Source of the DNA: Bdellovibrionales bacterium | GTDB taxonomy: Bacteria > Bdellovibrionota > Bdellovibrionia > Bdellovibrionales > UBA1609 | Reading direction: 5' to 3' | DNA: 64,000 nt | Assembly (NCBI GenBank): GCA_027459485.1 | Contig: DAIDIG010000001.1 | Span: forward strand, 507,989 to 571,988 | Shown here: piece by piece, positions 7,967 through 17,508 of the stretch | How the letters are laid out: every line of letters begins with the position of its first letter | How positions within the stretch are numbered: the stretch's first letter is position 1 | Notes under the pieces: model-generated | Seen by the model: only the letters and a program-made list of their open reading frames with translations | Database searches by the model: none | What the model was told of the DNA's origin: nothing | Translations under genes and position numbers: made by a program

Positions 7967-10900
7967 ATGAAAGCGACGGCGACCCGATCCAAGCAGACTC
8001 CCAAGCGCTACTATTCATTGATTTCAAACGGCAAGGAAAAAACAAAATCAGGCCGCCGCTCTGAAGAATTTGGCAATATCGAACTTGAACAACAGTTAAA
8101 AGATATATTGTTCTCACTCCGCTGCTGCCGCGACGGTGATTTCAGCGCGCGCATGCCGGTGGTGGATGCGGGCATCATTTCGCAAATTAACCAAACCATC
8201 AACGATATCGTCGATCGAAACGAAAATCTCGCGCGAGAGATTTCACGAGTCCGTAACAGCGTGGGTCTCGAAGGTCGAATGGCCGAGAGATTTTCGATCG
8301 GCAATGTTAAAGGCAGCTGGGCGACCAGCGTGAACGGTCTCAATGATCTGATCAGTGCTTTGGCGCAGCCGATGAGCGAGGTCGCCCGCGTTATCACTTC
8401 TGTGGCAAAAGGCGATTTGTCGCAAAAAATGCAAATGGAAATCGACGGCCGTCGTCTCGAAGGTGAATACTTTCGAATCGGTCAGACGGTGAACAGCATG
8501 GTGGATCAACTCAATTCGTTTTCATCCGAGGTGACTCGGGTGGCGAAAGAAGTGGGTACGCAAGGTAAACTCGGCGGTCAGGCTGATGTGCGCGGCGCTT
8601 CGGGCGTTTGGCGCGATCTCGTGGACAATGTGAACGGTCTTGCAGGTAACCTGACAGATCAAGTGCGAAACATCGCGAAAGTGACGACTGCGGTTGCGCG
8701 CGGTGACTTGTCGCAAAAAATCACAGTCGATGCCAAAGGCGAAATCCTCGAGCTTAAAAACACAATTAACACAATGGTGGATCAGCTGAACTCATTCGCG
8801 GCCGAGGTGACTCGGGTGGCGAAAGAAGTGGGTACCGAAGGTAAACTGGGTGGTCAGGCCGAGGTGAAAGGAGTTTCGGGTACATGGAAGGATTTGACCG
8901 ACAACGTGAACGGTCTCGCCGGTAACCTCACCGCTCAGGTGCGAAACATCGCGAAAGTGACGACGGCGATCGCAAACGGTGACTTATCCCAAAAAATCAC
9001 GGTCGACGCGCGCGGCGAAATTTACGAACTGAAAAATACGATTAATACGACGGTGGATACGCTTAGAAGTTTCGCGGCTGAGGTGACTCGGGTGGCGAAA
9101 GAAGTGGGTACCGAAGGTAAGCTCGGCGGTCAGGCCGATGTGAAAGGAGTCTCGGGTACGTGGAAGGATTTGACCGACAACGTGAACCAGCTCGCCGGCA
9201 ACCTTACGGATCAAGTGCGAAACATCGCGAAGGTGACAACGGCGGTTGCCCGCGGCGACTTGTCGCAAAAGATCACGGTTGATGTGCGCGGCGAGATTCT
9301 CGAGCTTAAAAACACAATTAACACAATGGTGGATCAATTGAACTCATTCGCGGCTGAGGTGACTCGGGTGGCGAAAGAAGTGGGTACGGAAGGTAAACTC
9401 GGCGGTCAGGCCGATGTGAAAGGTGTCTCGGGTACATGGAAGGATTTGACCGACAACGTCAACCAGCTCGCCGGCAATCTCACCGCTCAAGTGCGAAACA
9501 TCGCGAAGGTGACAACGGCGGTTGCCCGCGGCGACTTGTCGCAGAAGATCACGGTTGATGCGCGCGGCGAGATTCTCGAACTCAAAGACACTATTAACAC
9601 GATGGTGGATCAGCTGAACTCGTTCGCTGCGGAGGTGACTCGCGTGGCGAAAGAAGTGGGTACCGAAGGTAAACTTGGTGGTCAGGCCGAAGTGAAAGGT
9701 GTCTCGGGTACGTGGAAGGATTTGACCGACAACGTGAACTTCATGGCTTCGAATCTAACCAAGCAGGTGCGCGGTATCGTGAAGGTTGTGACGGCAGTTG
9801 CAAACGGCGATCTCAACCAAAAATTTGTACTCGAAGCGAAAGGTGAGGTCGCCGCGCTTGCTGAAACGATCAACAATATGACCGACACACTTCGTATATT
9901 TGCCGATCAAGTGACATCGGTGGCGCGCGAAGTTGGTATCGAAGGAATACTGGGTGGTCAGGCGAAAGTGCCGGGCGCCTCGGGTACGTGGAAGGATTTG
10001 ACTAACAATGTGAACCAACTCGCCGGCAATCTCACCACCCAGGTGCGAGCGATTGCGGAGGTTTCAACTGCGGTGACTCGTGGTGATTTGACTCGATCGA
10101 TTAAGGTGAACGCGCAAGGTGAGGTAGCGTCACTGAAAGATAATATTAACCAGATGATCGAGAACTTAAAAGAAACGACTCAGAAAAACACCGAGCAGGA
10201 CTGGCTCAAAACCAACCTCGCGAAATTCTCAGGCATGATGCAAGGTCAGCGCAGTATGACCTCCGTTGCTCAATTGATAATGTCTGAGTTGACTCCGCTC
10301 GTGGGCGCGCATGTCGGTACGTTCTTCGTGGTCGACTACGACTCTGACGAGACAAGCCTCAGCCTGATCGCAAGCTATGCATTTACCGAACGCAAAAGCT
10401 TATCGAATCGCTACAAATTTAAAGAAGGTCTCATCGGCCAATGCGCGTTTGAGAAAAAACCGATTTTGATTACCGACCCGCCAGCCGACTATATTCGAGT
10501 GAGTTCAAGCGCGGGTGAGGCTGCCCCTAAAAACATTATTGTCTTACCGATCCTGTTTGAAGGTGAGATCAAGGCCGTAATCGAGCTCGCGTCGTTCAAG
10601 GCCTTCACTCCGAACTACCTGAACTTCTTGTATCAGATGACGGATTCAATTGGTGTGATCTTAAACATGATTTCGTCGTCAATGCGGACGGAAGAGCTCT
10701 TGAAAGAACTCAAGAAGTCAAACGCCGAACTGGAAGCGCAAGCGAAAGAACTGGAAGACAAAGCGAAATTGCTGCAGGTTAAAAACCAAGAAGTCGAATT
10801 GGCATCAAGAAGCGTCGAAGAAAAAGCCGAGCAGTTGTCGCTCATTTCGAAGTACAAGTCCGAATTTTTGGCTAACATGTCGCACGAGCTAAGGACGCCG

Positions 10901-12055
10901 CTCAACAGCCTCTTGATTCTTTCGAAATCTCTCGAAGAAAATAAAGGCGGCAATTTAACTCCTGACCAAGTAAAATTCGCCAACACCATCAATTCGGCGG
11001 GCCACGACTTGTTGGCGCTGATCAATGAAATTCTCGACCTCTCGAAGGTTGAAGCAGGCAAAATGCCGGTCGAACCAGCCGAAGTCGAATTGAGTGAAGT
11101 AAAAGAAAGCTTAGAGCAGACGTTTCGCCCCATTGCTGAACATAAAAATTTAGAATTTGAAGTGGTGATGGAGCCGAATCTACCGAATACTTTTGTGACG
11201 GATGAAAGCCGTTTGCAGCAAATTCTGAAAAATCTGTTATCGAATGCGTTTAAATTCACCGAGACCGGATCCGTAATATTGAAAGTCGGTCTTGCGGATA
11301 AACCACGCGAATCTCATACTGACGTATTGAAAAACGCCACAAACCTGCTGGCGTTTAGGGTCATAGATACCGGCATCGGCATCCCAGAAATGAAACAGCA
11401 GCTAATTTTCGAAGCGTTTCAACAAGCCGACGGTACAACCAGCCGAAAATACGGCGGCACGGGCCTAGGTCTCACGATCAGTCGTGAAATTGCCCGCCTT
11501 TTGGGTGGCGCCATTGAAGTGGAAAGCACCCCCGGTGAAGGCAGTGAATTCACTCTTTATCTGCCGCAAAAGTATGTGAATCAAGAAGTGGTCAAGAGCT
11601 CAAACGGTTCGCGAAAAGTGACTCCGATTTATGATTTGCCGGCGAATGCGAACTTTCGCGGACGCCATGTTTTAGTAGTGGACGACGATATTCGAAATAT
11701 TTTCGCCGTCACCACCGTGTTAGAGGCGCAGGGCATGATTGTTCGACATGCTGAAAACGGGCGCGAAGCGATTGAAGACTTGAAGTCTTCACTACAAACA
11801 GATCTTGTTTTGATGGACACGATGATGCCTGAAATGGATGGGCTAGAGGCGATGAGGGCGATTCGGAGCATGCCGCAGTTCGCGAACTTGCCAATTATTT
11901 CGCTCACTGCAAAGGCGATGGACGGCGATCGCGAACATTGCCTGACTGCCGGCGCGTCCGATTACATTACAAAGCCGGTTGATGCGAAGGCGCTTCTTGC
12001 ATTGATGCACCATTGGTTGGCGCAACCGGCAGAAACACAAATCGTCGGGACGTAA
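7967..12055 (+). CDS. Soluble poly-HAMP hybrid histidine kinase (HAMP array-GAF-HisKA-HATPase-REC)
   Basis: Cytoplasmic hybrid sensor kinase of 1,362 residues with no membrane segment. About residues 40-740 are an alternating array of HAMP-like units: eight carry a GDL/GDF core (mostly GDLSQKI) and seven carry [12 protein letters not shown] followed by [12 protein letters not shown]. This resembles the poly-HAMP arrays of fungal group III kinases. A GAF domain, a coiled coil rich in Lys/Glu/Leu, the HisKA H-box ([12 protein letters not shown], His973), a HATPase (N-box LLSNAFKF, G-boxes DTGIGIP and GGTGLGL) and a receiver ([13 protein letters not shown], Asp1284) follow. ATG 7967 is chosen for GAAGGAAGG seven bases upstream; an in-frame ATG at 7949 is weaker. 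The stop is 5 bp before the next kinase gene, so both probably act in one phosphorelay. Confidence 0.95.
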   Translation: MKATATRSKQTPKRYYSLISNGKEKTKSGRRSEEFGNIELEQQLKDILFSLRCCRDGDFSARMPVVDAGIISQINQTINDIVDRNENLAREISRVRNSVGLEGRMAERFSIGNVKGSWATSVNGLNDLISALAQPMSEVARVITSVAKGDLSQKMQMEIDGRRLEGEYFRIGQTVNSMVDQLNSFSSEVTRVAKEVGTQGKLGGQADVRGASGVWRDLVDNVNGLAGNLTDQVRNIAKVTTAVARGDLSQKITVDAKGEILELKNTINTMVDQLNSFAAEVTRVAKEVGTEGKLGGQAEVKGVSGTWKDLTDNVNGLAGNLTAQVRNIAKVTTAIANGDLSQKITVDARGEIYELKNTINTTVDTLRSFAAEVTRVAKEVGTEGKLGGQADVKGVSGTWKDLTDNVNQLAGNLTDQVRNIAKVTTAVARGDLSQKITVDVRGEILELKNTINTMVDQLNSFAAEVTRVAKEVGTEGKLGGQADVKGVSGTWKDLTDNVNQLAGNLTAQVRNIAKVTTAVARGDLSQKITVDARGEILELKDTINTMVDQLNSFAAEVTRVAKEVGTEGKLGGQAEVKGVSGTWKDLTDNVNFMASNLTKQVRGIVKVVTAVANGDLNQKFVLEAKGEVAALAETINNMTDTLRIFADQVTSVAREVGIEGILGGQAKVPGASGTWKDLTNNVNQLAGNLTTQVRAIAEVSTAVTRGDLTRSIKVNAQGEVASLKDNINQMIENLKETTQKNTEQDWLKTNLAKFSGMMQGQRSMTSVAQLIMSELTPLVGAHVGTFFVVDYDSDETSLSLIASYAFTERKSLSNRYKFKEGLIGQCAFEKKPILITDPPADYIRVSSSAGEAAPKNIIVLPILFEGEIKAVIELASFKAFTPNYLNFLYQMTDSIGVILNMISSSMRTEELLKELKKSNAELEAQAKELEDKAKLLQVKNQEVELASRSVEEKAEQLSLISKYKSEFLANMSHELRTPLNSLLILSKSLEENKGGNLTPDQVKFANTINSAGHDLLALINEILDLSKVEAGKMPVEPAEVELSEVKESLEQTFRPIAEHKNLEFEVVMEPNLPNTFVTDESRLQQILKNLLSNAFKFTETGSVILKVGLADKPRESHTDVLKNATNLLAFRVIDTGIGIPEMKQQLIFEAFQQADGTTSRKYGGTGLGLTISREIARLLGGAIEVESTPGEGSEFTLYLPQKYVNQEVVKSSNGSRKVTPIYDLPANANFRGRHVLVVDDDIRNIFAVTTVLEAQGMIVRHAENGREAIEDLKSSLQTDLVLMDTMMPEMDGLEAMRAIRSMPQFANLPIISLTAKAMDGDREHCLTAGASDYITKPVDAKALLALMHHWLAQPAETQIVGT
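8528..9750 (+). repeat. Tandem 276-bp (92-codon) coding repeats in the poly-HAMP kinase
   Basis: The segment beginning GAGGTGACTCGGGTGGCG recurs, nearly unchanged, at 8528, 8804, 9080, 9356 and 9632, exactly 276 bases apart. Each unit encodes one pair of alternating HAMP-like modules. The near-identity at DNA level, including third positions, points to recent duplication or gene conversion within the gene. Copy number could change by recombination. Confidence 0.93.
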
Positions 12056-12060
12056 CCGCG

Positions 12061-14118
12061 ATGGAAAAAGTGAACATCCTCTTGGTCGATGATCGGGGGG
12101 ACGGCATTATAGCATTGCAGTCGGTATTGACTGACCCGGAATACAACTTGGTTGTCGCCAATTCCGGCCGTGAGGCGTTGAAACACGTTCTTTCGATGGA
12201 TTTTGCCTTGATACTGATGGACGTTCAAATGCCGGATATGGACGGGTTTGAGACCGCCGCGCTGATCAAGCAGCGGGAGCGTTCACGCGACATACCGATC
12301 ATTTTCGTCACTGCGATAAATAAAACGGACCGGTTTGTTGCCAATGGCTACTCCGCCGGCGCTGTCGATTATTTATTTAAGCCCATTGAAGCTCATATCT
12401 TACGCTCAAAAGTGAGCGTATTTGTTGAACTGTTTAAAAAGAATCGATTAATTCAGCAGCAAAGTGAAAACCTTCGAGATCTTGAGCGGCGAGAGAAAAT
12501 TCGAGCTTTATCAGAAATGCGGCTTAAGGCGATTCGGCACTATCGCAACTTAGCGGATGCGATGCCGCAGATTGTATTTTGGGCCCGCCACGCGGGCGTA
12601 ATGGAATATTTTAACCGGTTTTGGCATCAGTACACGCAACTCGACCCGAACAGTAGCATCGGTGAAGGTTGGCGCGCCGCCGTCCACCCGGCACAGCTGA
12701 AAGAAATCGACGAAAAATGGGCTCATGCGCTCAGGCACAAAATCGGCTTCGAAATGCATTGCCGCTTTCGTAACGGGCAAAACGGCGAATACCGCTGGCA
12801 TCTGCTTAGGGTGACCCCCGACGACAGTGAAAAACCGAACGTCGAGGGTTGGACCGGTGTCGCGGTGGAGATCCACGGCGAAAAGACGACTCAAGAGCAA
12901 TTACTAATGGCCAAAAGAATGGCCGAAGCCGCGAGCGAAACGAAGAGCCGATTTTTGGCCAACATGAGTCACGAAATTCGCACTCCGTTGGGCGTGATTC
13001 TCGGCTTTGTCGAACTCTTGGCAGATGAGAATTATCGAAGTACTGACAAAACCAACTTGGTGAGCGTGATCCGGCGCAATGGCCAGCTTCTTTCAAAAAT
13101 TATCGACGACATTCTTGATCTATCGAAAGTTGAAGCCGGTAAGTTGGAGGTCGATCGAAACGAACTATCGATCGTCGATTTATTAAACGGCGTGAAAACG
13201 TTTATGTCGATTCCGGCCGAAGAAAAAGGGATTGATCTCCAGGTTCATATAGAAGGTGAAGTGCCTAAAAAAATATTATCAAACAGCATGCGGCTTCATC
13301 AAATTTTAGTAAACATCATCGGCAATGGCATTAAGTTTAGCTCCCAAGGCAAGGTGGTCGTGACGGCTTCGCTACGTCGTGAACCGAAACCGCTTCTGCA
13401 TATTATCGTGCAAGACTCGGGCCCTGGTCTGACGGCCGAACAAATCAGCAATTTGTTTCATGCCTTCACGCAGGGCGATTCGTCCGTTACCCGAAAATTC
13501 GGGGGCACAGGTCTCGGTCTTGTGCTCTCGCGCAAGCTGGCGCGGGTGTTGGGTGGCGATGTGACCATTTCGCCGAGTCAGCCCGGCGAGGGATGTAAGG
13601 TTGAGATCACGGTCGAGACTGGGCCGCTCGACAACGTCGAAATGGTCAGCGCGCTGGATTCGGTTAAAGCTGTTTCAGCGGCGCCGCCCGAGCCGACCGA
13701 GAAAGCCACTGGTAACACGCAGTTCGGTTTATCGGCGCACGCCAGCGGCGGGTCTCTCGAGGGTATGAAAGTCCTGTTGGTTGAAGATTCGAAAGATAAC
13801 CAACTACTGATTCGTCACATGCTCCATGCTGAAGGCGCTGACGTCTCCGTCGCTGAAAACGGAATTGAGGGTGTTGCAAAAGCCAAATCGGACTCGTACG
13901 ATGTAGTGTTAATGGACATCCAAATGCCAATGCTCGACGGTTACGGAGCTTTAGCGAAATTGCGCGAAGACGGTTATGACCGGCCTGTTATTGCGTTGAC
14001 CGCTCACGGTATGGTCGAAGACAAGAAGCGGAGCTTAGAATCCGGTTTTGCCAGCCACATAACAAAGCCCGTCGATCGCGTCAGCCTCATTGAACAAATC
14101 ACAGCGGTCGTCGCCTAG
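12061..14118 (+). CDS. Hybrid histidine kinase (REC-PAS-HisKA-HATPase-REC)
   Basis: Soluble two-component hybrid kinase, 685 residues. An N-terminal receiver (ILLVDD near residue 6, phospho-acceptor Asp54 in LILMDVQMPDMDG) is followed by a coiled linker. A PAS fold (MPQIVFWARHAGVMEYFN to WTGVAVEIHGEK) comes next, then HisKA with His304 in [12 protein letters not shown], a HATPase with DSGPGL and GGTGLGL, and a C-terminal receiver with Asp619 in VVLMDIQMPMLDG. Having a receiver at each end suggests it can accept phosphate from the poly-HAMP kinase encoded 5 bp upstream and relay it onward. ATG 12061 sets this close spacing. The 3' end overlaps the convergent thioredoxin gene by 4 bp. No output gene is adjacent. 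Confidence 0.94.
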   Translation: MEKVNILLVDDRGDGIIALQSVLTDPEYNLVVANSGREALKHVLSMDFALILMDVQMPDMDGFETAALIKQRERSRDIPIIFVTAINKTDRFVANGYSAGAVDYLFKPIEAHILRSKVSVFVELFKKNRLIQQQSENLRDLERREKIRALSEMRLKAIRHYRNLADAMPQIVFWARHAGVMEYFNRFWHQYTQLDPNSSIGEGWRAAVHPAQLKEIDEKWAHALRHKIGFEMHCRFRNGQNGEYRWHLLRVTPDDSEKPNVEGWTGVAVEIHGEKTTQEQLLMAKRMAEAASETKSRFLANMSHEIRTPLGVILGFVELLADENYRSTDKTNLVSVIRRNGQLLSKIIDDILDLSKVEAGKLEVDRNELSIVDLLNGVKTFMSIPAEEKGIDLQVHIEGEVPKKILSNSMRLHQILVNIIGNGIKFSSQGKVVVTASLRREPKPLLHIIVQDSGPGLTAEQISNLFHAFTQGDSSVTRKFGGTGLGLVLSRKLARVLGGDVTISPSQPGEGCKVEITVETGPLDNVEMVSALDSVKAVSAAPPEPTEKATGNTQFGLSAHASGGSLEGMKVLLVEDSKDNQLLIRHMLHAEGADVSVAENGIEGVAKAKSDSYDVVLMDIQMPMLDGYGALAKLREDGYDRPVIALTAHGMVEDKKRSLESGFASHITKPVDRVSLIEQITAVVA

Positions 14119-14489
14119 TTGGTCGATTGAACGCGAGGTTTCAGCTTAAAAATATCGGCAATCGCGCGATCAAAGCCGTCTTTCGGCATGAAGCCCGCGG
14201 ACATGGCGGGTTCGCCATTAACCGGAATAAAAAGAATCGCCGGGATCCCGCGCACGCCAAACATCGCCGCAAGTTCCGGTGTGGCTTCGGTATCCACTTT
14301 GTAGATGTCGATTTGGCCAGCGTAGGCTTTTTGGACATCTTCGAGAACCGGCGCCAGGGCTCGGCATGGGCCGCACCAATCCGCGTAAAAATCGACGATC
14401 GCCGGGCGTTTGCCGACAAACGCCCACTCCTTGCCTGCCTCGTAGTCGCAAATTTTCGATTTAAAAGTTTCGGCGTTTAGAACTTCCAT
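14115..14489 (-). CDS. Thioredoxin
   Basis: Small cytoplasmic disulfide reductase, 124 residues. The active site is WCGPC (Cys39 and Cys42) in VDFYADWCGPCRALAP. The cis-Pro loop is GVRGIPAILF. These are canonical thioredoxin features, and no signal peptide is present. It is transcribed divergently from an ArsR-type regulator and a rhodanese across a 105-bp intergenic region holding an inverted repeat. That context suggests a role in persulfide or reactive-sulfur handling, or co-regulation by redox stress. It might be a second thioredoxin rather than the main TrxA, so no symbol is given. Confidence 0.92.
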   Translation of the reverse strand: MEVLNAETFKSKICDYEAGKEWAFVGKRPAIVDFYADWCGPCRALAPVLEDVQKAYAGQIDIYKVDTEATPELAAMFGVRGIPAILFIPVNGEPAMSAGFMPKDGFDRAIADIFKLKPRVQSTN

Positions 14490-14525
14490 TATTTAGCCTT
14501 TCGCTTAAATTCCTAAATAATAATG

Positions 14526-14545
14526 TATGATCATATTGTAATATG
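14526..14545. promoter_or_regulatory. Overlapping inverted repeats between thioredoxin and ArsR genes
   Basis: TATGATCATA (14526-14535) is a perfect palindrome. It overlaps CATATT-GT-AATATG (14532-14545), an inverted repeat with 6-base arms. The site lies about 50 bp upstream of the arsR-type start and 36 bp upstream of the thioredoxin start, a good position for a divergent operator. ArsR binding is inferred from position and symmetry. Confidence 0.5.
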
Positions 14546-14594
14546 TCAAGGTTGTGCTATTGAATGGTACAACTGAAACATAGAGGAGTCGATA

Positions 14595-14900
14595 TTGACC
14601 GCGGCAATCTCCATATTGAAAATGGAAAAAACATGCGATAATGTGAGTCAAATCTTAAAGGCTCTCGCCCATCCGGGAAGACTTTTGGTGCTGGGGCACC
14701 TGCTCAATGGCCCAAAAGCCGTTGGTGAACTTACGGATCTCTGTGCCATATCACAATCACAAATGTCACATTTTCTTATGCGAATGAAAATAGAGGGACT
14801 TGTGACGGTTGAGCGCGAAGGCAAATTTCGAATTTATTCAATTGCGGATAAACGGCTCGGTCGGTTACTACAAACAATTCAAAGGGAATATTGTCGATGA
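14595..14900 (+). CDS. ArsR/SmtB-family winged-helix regulator
   Basis: Small DNA-binding repressor of 101 residues. LKALAHPGRLLVLGHLLNGP is the classic ArsR opening. The helix-turn-helix is ELTDLCAISQSQMSHFL and the wing is GLVTVEREGKFRIYSI. There is no metal-binding ELCVCDL motif. Cysteines at 13, 49 and 100 could support redox or persulfide sensing, as in BigR/SqrR-type members, but the positions are not an exact match to those I recall. The TTG start at 14595 has GAGGAG six bases upstream. It overlaps the downstream rhodanese start by 4 bp (ATGA) and is divergent from thioredoxin, which supports a sulfur or thiol-stress regulon. Confidence 0.87.
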   Translation: MTAAISILKMEKTCDNVSQILKALAHPGRLLVLGHLLNGPKAVGELTDLCAISQSQMSHFLMRMKIEGLVTVEREGKFRIYSIADKRLGRLLQTIQREYCR

Positions 14901-15271
14901 ATATGAACGACCCACACTTCGGTGCCTATACATTTGTTGCGCTCGTGACGCTGTTTTTCGCTTGGCGAAAATGGCGATCATACAAGATGAAGCCGCTTCT
15001 CGCCGCGTACCTGGCCAAAGGTGCCCTTGTGATCGACGTTCGCAGCCCCAGCGAATTCGCGAGTGGTCATGTCGAGGGCAGCGTGAACATCCCGCTGAGC
15101 GAATTGCCCGGCAAAGTCTCGTCTTTAGATAAGAAAAGACCGACAATCGTTTGCTGTGCCTCGGGGATGCGAAGCGGAGCGGCACTTGGCGTTCTCATGA
15201 CCAATAAGTTTGAGTCCGTCATAAACGGCGGGCCCTGGGAGAATGTTTTGAGCGTGTTCAAAACTCGCTAA
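14897..15271 (+). CDS. Membrane-anchored single-domain rhodanese
   Basis: Sulfurtransferase of 124 residues. An N-terminal hydrophobic segment (YTFVALVTLFFAW, residues 11-23) anchors a rhodanese domain. The domain has IDVRSPSEFASGHVEGSVNI and the active loop CASGMRSG, with Cys87 as the persulfide carrier; Cys86 precedes it. The start ATG at 14897 overlaps the regulator stop as ATGA, so the two are co-translated. With the adjacent thioredoxin it could move sulfane sulfur at the inner membrane. The substrate is unknown. Confidence 0.88.
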   Translation: MNMNDPHFGAYTFVALVTLFFAWRKWRSYKMKPLLAAYLAKGALVIDVRSPSEFASGHVEGSVNIPLSELPGKVSSLDKKRPTIVCCASGMRSGAALGVLMTNKFESVINGGPWENVLSVFKTR

Positions 15272-15308
15272 CGCCGTATTCGTCACCGGATTGCGAAATA
15301 CGCGAGTT

Positions 15309-16211
15309 TCAGTCTCGAAGAGAGCTAGCTAAATCTTTAAGCGAATCGAAGATTTTAATCGATCGCGATGTCAGAGGCGACGAGAATGTATTTCGGCCAC
15401 CAAGCCAAAAAGTCATTTTTGGGCTAAGGTGCTGGTCAAGAAAATGAAGGTACGAATACAAATCCTCTCTTGCGCCTTCTTTGCGCGAAATAGTTGATCC
15501 GACCACGATATGAGAAGCGCGGGTTCGCAACGCGGCTTCGCATAAATCTCTTTTTGGAGTATTGGCTCCCATGAATACAGAACGAAATCCAGCTTGGGTA
15601 ATCAACGTATGCGCGGTGAGTATTCCAAGTTCGTGAAAATCTCCTTCTGGCGCAGCAATTACAAATCTCATGGAATGTTTTCTAACTTTGGCATTGCTTT
15701 GGATGGCCGAAAGAGTCTGTTTTACAATGCCCGAAAATATGTGTTCCTGTGAAATGGAAATAAGGCCGGAGTTAACTCGGCCGCTAAATTCAGTCAATAG
15801 GGTAGCGATCAAGTTTGTCAAAATAGTATCAGGTTTTTCGCGTTGTAAGGTATGGCGCAATTCCTTTTCAACCTTATCCCACTCTTGCAGTGAAACATGG
15901 GTCAGAATTTTTTCAATTAGCGAACCTAAATGAACGTGGGGCCTTGTTTTAATGATTTTCGACTGAAGTAGATTTTGTAAATCTGCTTTTGCGAGTCGAG
16001 CAATTGTACCAATACGACACTTTCGCAAAATCAACTCACGCAGTAGAATGGCCCTCTGGAGGTCCGATTGAGAGTATTTCCGGCGACCGGTAGAGCTGCG
16101 CTGAGGTTGAAAGGCGTGATGACGCAGTTCCCATCCGCGCAATGTATATTCTGAAATCCCTGTGAGGTCGACGATCTGTCGGATCGAATAGGTATCTGAA
16201 CGTTTACTCAT
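15309..16211 (-). CDS. MerR-type regulator with cobalamin-binding domain (CarH/LitR-like)
   Basis: Predicted light- or B12-responsive repressor, 300 residues. The N-terminal MerR helix-turn-helix is YSIRQIVDLTGISEYTLRGW followed by GRRKYSQSDL. A four-helix region precedes a B12-binding fold with GDFHELG (His193), matching the DxHxxG lower-ligand motif. The upstream Wx9EH motif of CarH is only partly kept: Glu156-His157 are present, but the position of the capping Trp is Val146. The ATG at 16211 overlaps the DUF1295 stop by 4 bp, so both are co-transcribed. Autoregulation through the dyad at 17021-17042 is likely. With the Trp lost, its cofactor chemistry may differ from classic CarH. Confidence 0.85.
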   Translation of the reverse strand: MSKRSDTYSIRQIVDLTGISEYTLRGWELRHHAFQPQRSSTGRRKYSQSDLQRAILLRELILRKCRIGTIARLAKADLQNLLQSKIIKTRPHVHLGSLIEKILTHVSLQEWDKVEKELRHTLQREKPDTILTNLIATLLTEFSGRVNSGLISISQEHIFSGIVKQTLSAIQSNAKVRKHSMRFVIAAPEGDFHELGILTAHTLITQAGFRSVFMGANTPKRDLCEAALRTRASHIVVGSTISRKEGAREDLYSYLHFLDQHLSPKMTFWLGGRNTFSSPLTSRSIKIFDSLKDLASSLRD

Positions 16212-16990
16212 GGTCTGCGCCTCGGCCGGCGGGGAAAAAATCGAGAAACGGCTTGTTCATATTCCACATAGCCAGGGCGATTTCTCATGAGTTCTTCTAA
16301 CATTGTGACCCCAGAAACTTTCAGAATAAGATAGGTCACGCCTATTGGACCGACAATTGTCCACCATGCGCCAGGTAATTCCATCGCTATCAACCAGATC
16401 CCCCACCATATTAGGACCTCACCGAAATAGTTTGGATGACGACTCCAACTCCAGAGACCAGTCCGTATTATTTTGCCTCGATTTGCTGGATTTAATTTAA
16501 ATCGACGGAGGTGCTCATCAGCAATGGTTTCGAATAAAAAACCAATGGTCCAAAGGGTTATGCCTAAAATACTGAAAAATCCAAAGGGTTGATTGGGGTG
16601 AGCTAGGATGAAAAGAGTCGGCAACAAGAAAACATAAAGAATCAGCGGCTGAAGAATAAACACTTGCAAATATGAACGCCAAAGCCATGCTTTGCCCCAT
16701 TGTCGCCGCCAATTGGCGTATCGAACATCTTCTGTGGTGTGTGAAAGATTTCTCCGCCCGACGTGAATGAAGAGCCGGACCGCCCAAGCTGTGAGCAGGC
16801 AGAATAAGAAAATTTTTTGACTGCCAAGATTGGGATGCTTCGAAAATGCAAGCGTCGAACCGGCGCTCAGGACGAAGGCTGGCCCCCAAAGAACGTCAGC
16901 GAAATCGTTGCGCCTAAAAACAAGTGCCGGTAGGGCGACGATCTGAAAAAGACCAATGGCTGTGAGTAACGGAATTGCCCAAATCGACAT
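16208..16990 (-). CDS. DUF1295 integral membrane protein (steroid 5-alpha-reductase-like)
   Basis: Polytopic inner-membrane protein of about 260 residues with six or seven hydrophobic segments. The family signature near the C-terminus is RTGLWSWSRHPNYFGEVLIW, shared with steroid reductase and isoprenylcysteine methyltransferase folds. WGPAFVLSA and WRRQWGKAWLWRSYLQVFI also fit DUF1295. The ATG at 16990 with GGAG just upstream is chosen; a TTG at 17071 would add 27 residues. The gene is coupled to the MerR/B12 regulator. Members often sit in light-regulated clusters with cyclopropane-lipid, photolyase and lipocalin genes, suggesting membrane-lipid modification. The substrate is unknown. Confidence 0.85.
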   Translation of the reverse strand: MSIWAIPLLTAIGLFQIVALPALVFRRNDFADVLWGPAFVLSAGSTLAFSKHPNLGSQKIFLFCLLTAWAVRLFIHVGRRNLSHTTEDVRYANWRRQWGKAWLWRSYLQVFILQPLILYVFLLPTLFILAHPNQPFGFFSILGITLWTIGFLFETIADEHLRRFKLNPANRGKIIRTGLWSWSRHPNYFGEVLIWWGIWLIAMELPGAWWTIVGPIGVTYLILKVSGVTMLEELMRNRPGYVEYEQAVSRFFPRRPRRRP

Positions 16991-17020
16991 ATTTCTCCGC
17001 GGCTTTATTACGTTTAAATA

Positions 17021-17042
17021 TTGTATAGAAAAACCTATACAA
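17021..17042. promoter_or_regulatory. Perfect 8-bp inverted repeat, candidate MerR/B12-regulator operator
   Basis: TTGTATAG (17021-17028), a 6-base spacer and CTATACAA (17035-17042) form a perfect dyad. It sits between the divergent DUF1295-regulator and DUF2177-lipocalin units, about 30-40 bp from either start. Position and symmetry suit a dimeric MerR-type repressor controlling both directions. Binding is inferred. Confidence 0.65.
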
Positions 17043-17082
17043 AAGCCACATAACGTGAGAGCTATTAACAAGGTAAAATGAA

Positions 17083-17508
17083 ATGATAAAGTCCTGCGTG
17101 GCTTCGCTATTTATGCTAATTTCTCTCGATTTCATCTGGTTGGATCTCATTATGAAAAGGTTCAATCTTGAACAGCTTTCATCTATTGGGCGAGTTGAAA
17201 ACGGTCATTTTCGCATGTTAGTGCTGCCGACCATACTCGCTTATTTCTTGTTGGCCTTTGCTCTGGCGTATTTTTCAATTCCAAAGGCGAGTGAGGCAAA
17301 ATCAGGGGGCGGCGCTTTTTTGCAGGGGGCGGTTCTTGGACTCGTGATTTACGGTATTTTCGACTTAACTAATTTATCCATTCTGAAAGGCTATCCGGTT
17401 TTATTTGCATTCGCAGATATATCTTGGGGCTGCATACTTTGCGGAATTACAACTTGGGCGCTAGGATATCGATATAGATTTAAAAATCAATTTGAGGGGG
17501 AAAAATGA
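17083..17508 (+). CDS. DUF2177 membrane protein
   Basis: Small inner-membrane protein of 141 residues with four hydrophobic helices. LDFIWLDLIMKRF near the start and YGIFDLTNLSILKGYP then ADISWG match the DUF2177 pattern (DxxW, YDxTN, DxxWG). The function of the family is unknown. AAGGT lies five bases before the ATG. Its stop overlaps the lipocalin start by 4 bp. It recurs with CarH/LitR-type regulators, DUF1295, lipocalin and photolyase genes in other proteobacteria as I recall, so it is likely part of the same light-response unit. Confidence 0.86.
   Translation: MIKSCVASLFMLISLDFIWLDLIMKRFNLEQLSSIGRVENGHFRMLVLPTILAYFLLAFALAYFSIPKASEAKSGGGAFLQGAVLGLVIYGIFDLTNLSILKGYPVLFAFADISWGCILCGITTWALGYRYRFKNQFEGEK

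Noticed and set aside
8528..9750. CRISPR-like or satellite repeat array
   Set aside because: The repeats are 276 bp, in frame and coding for HAMP modules.
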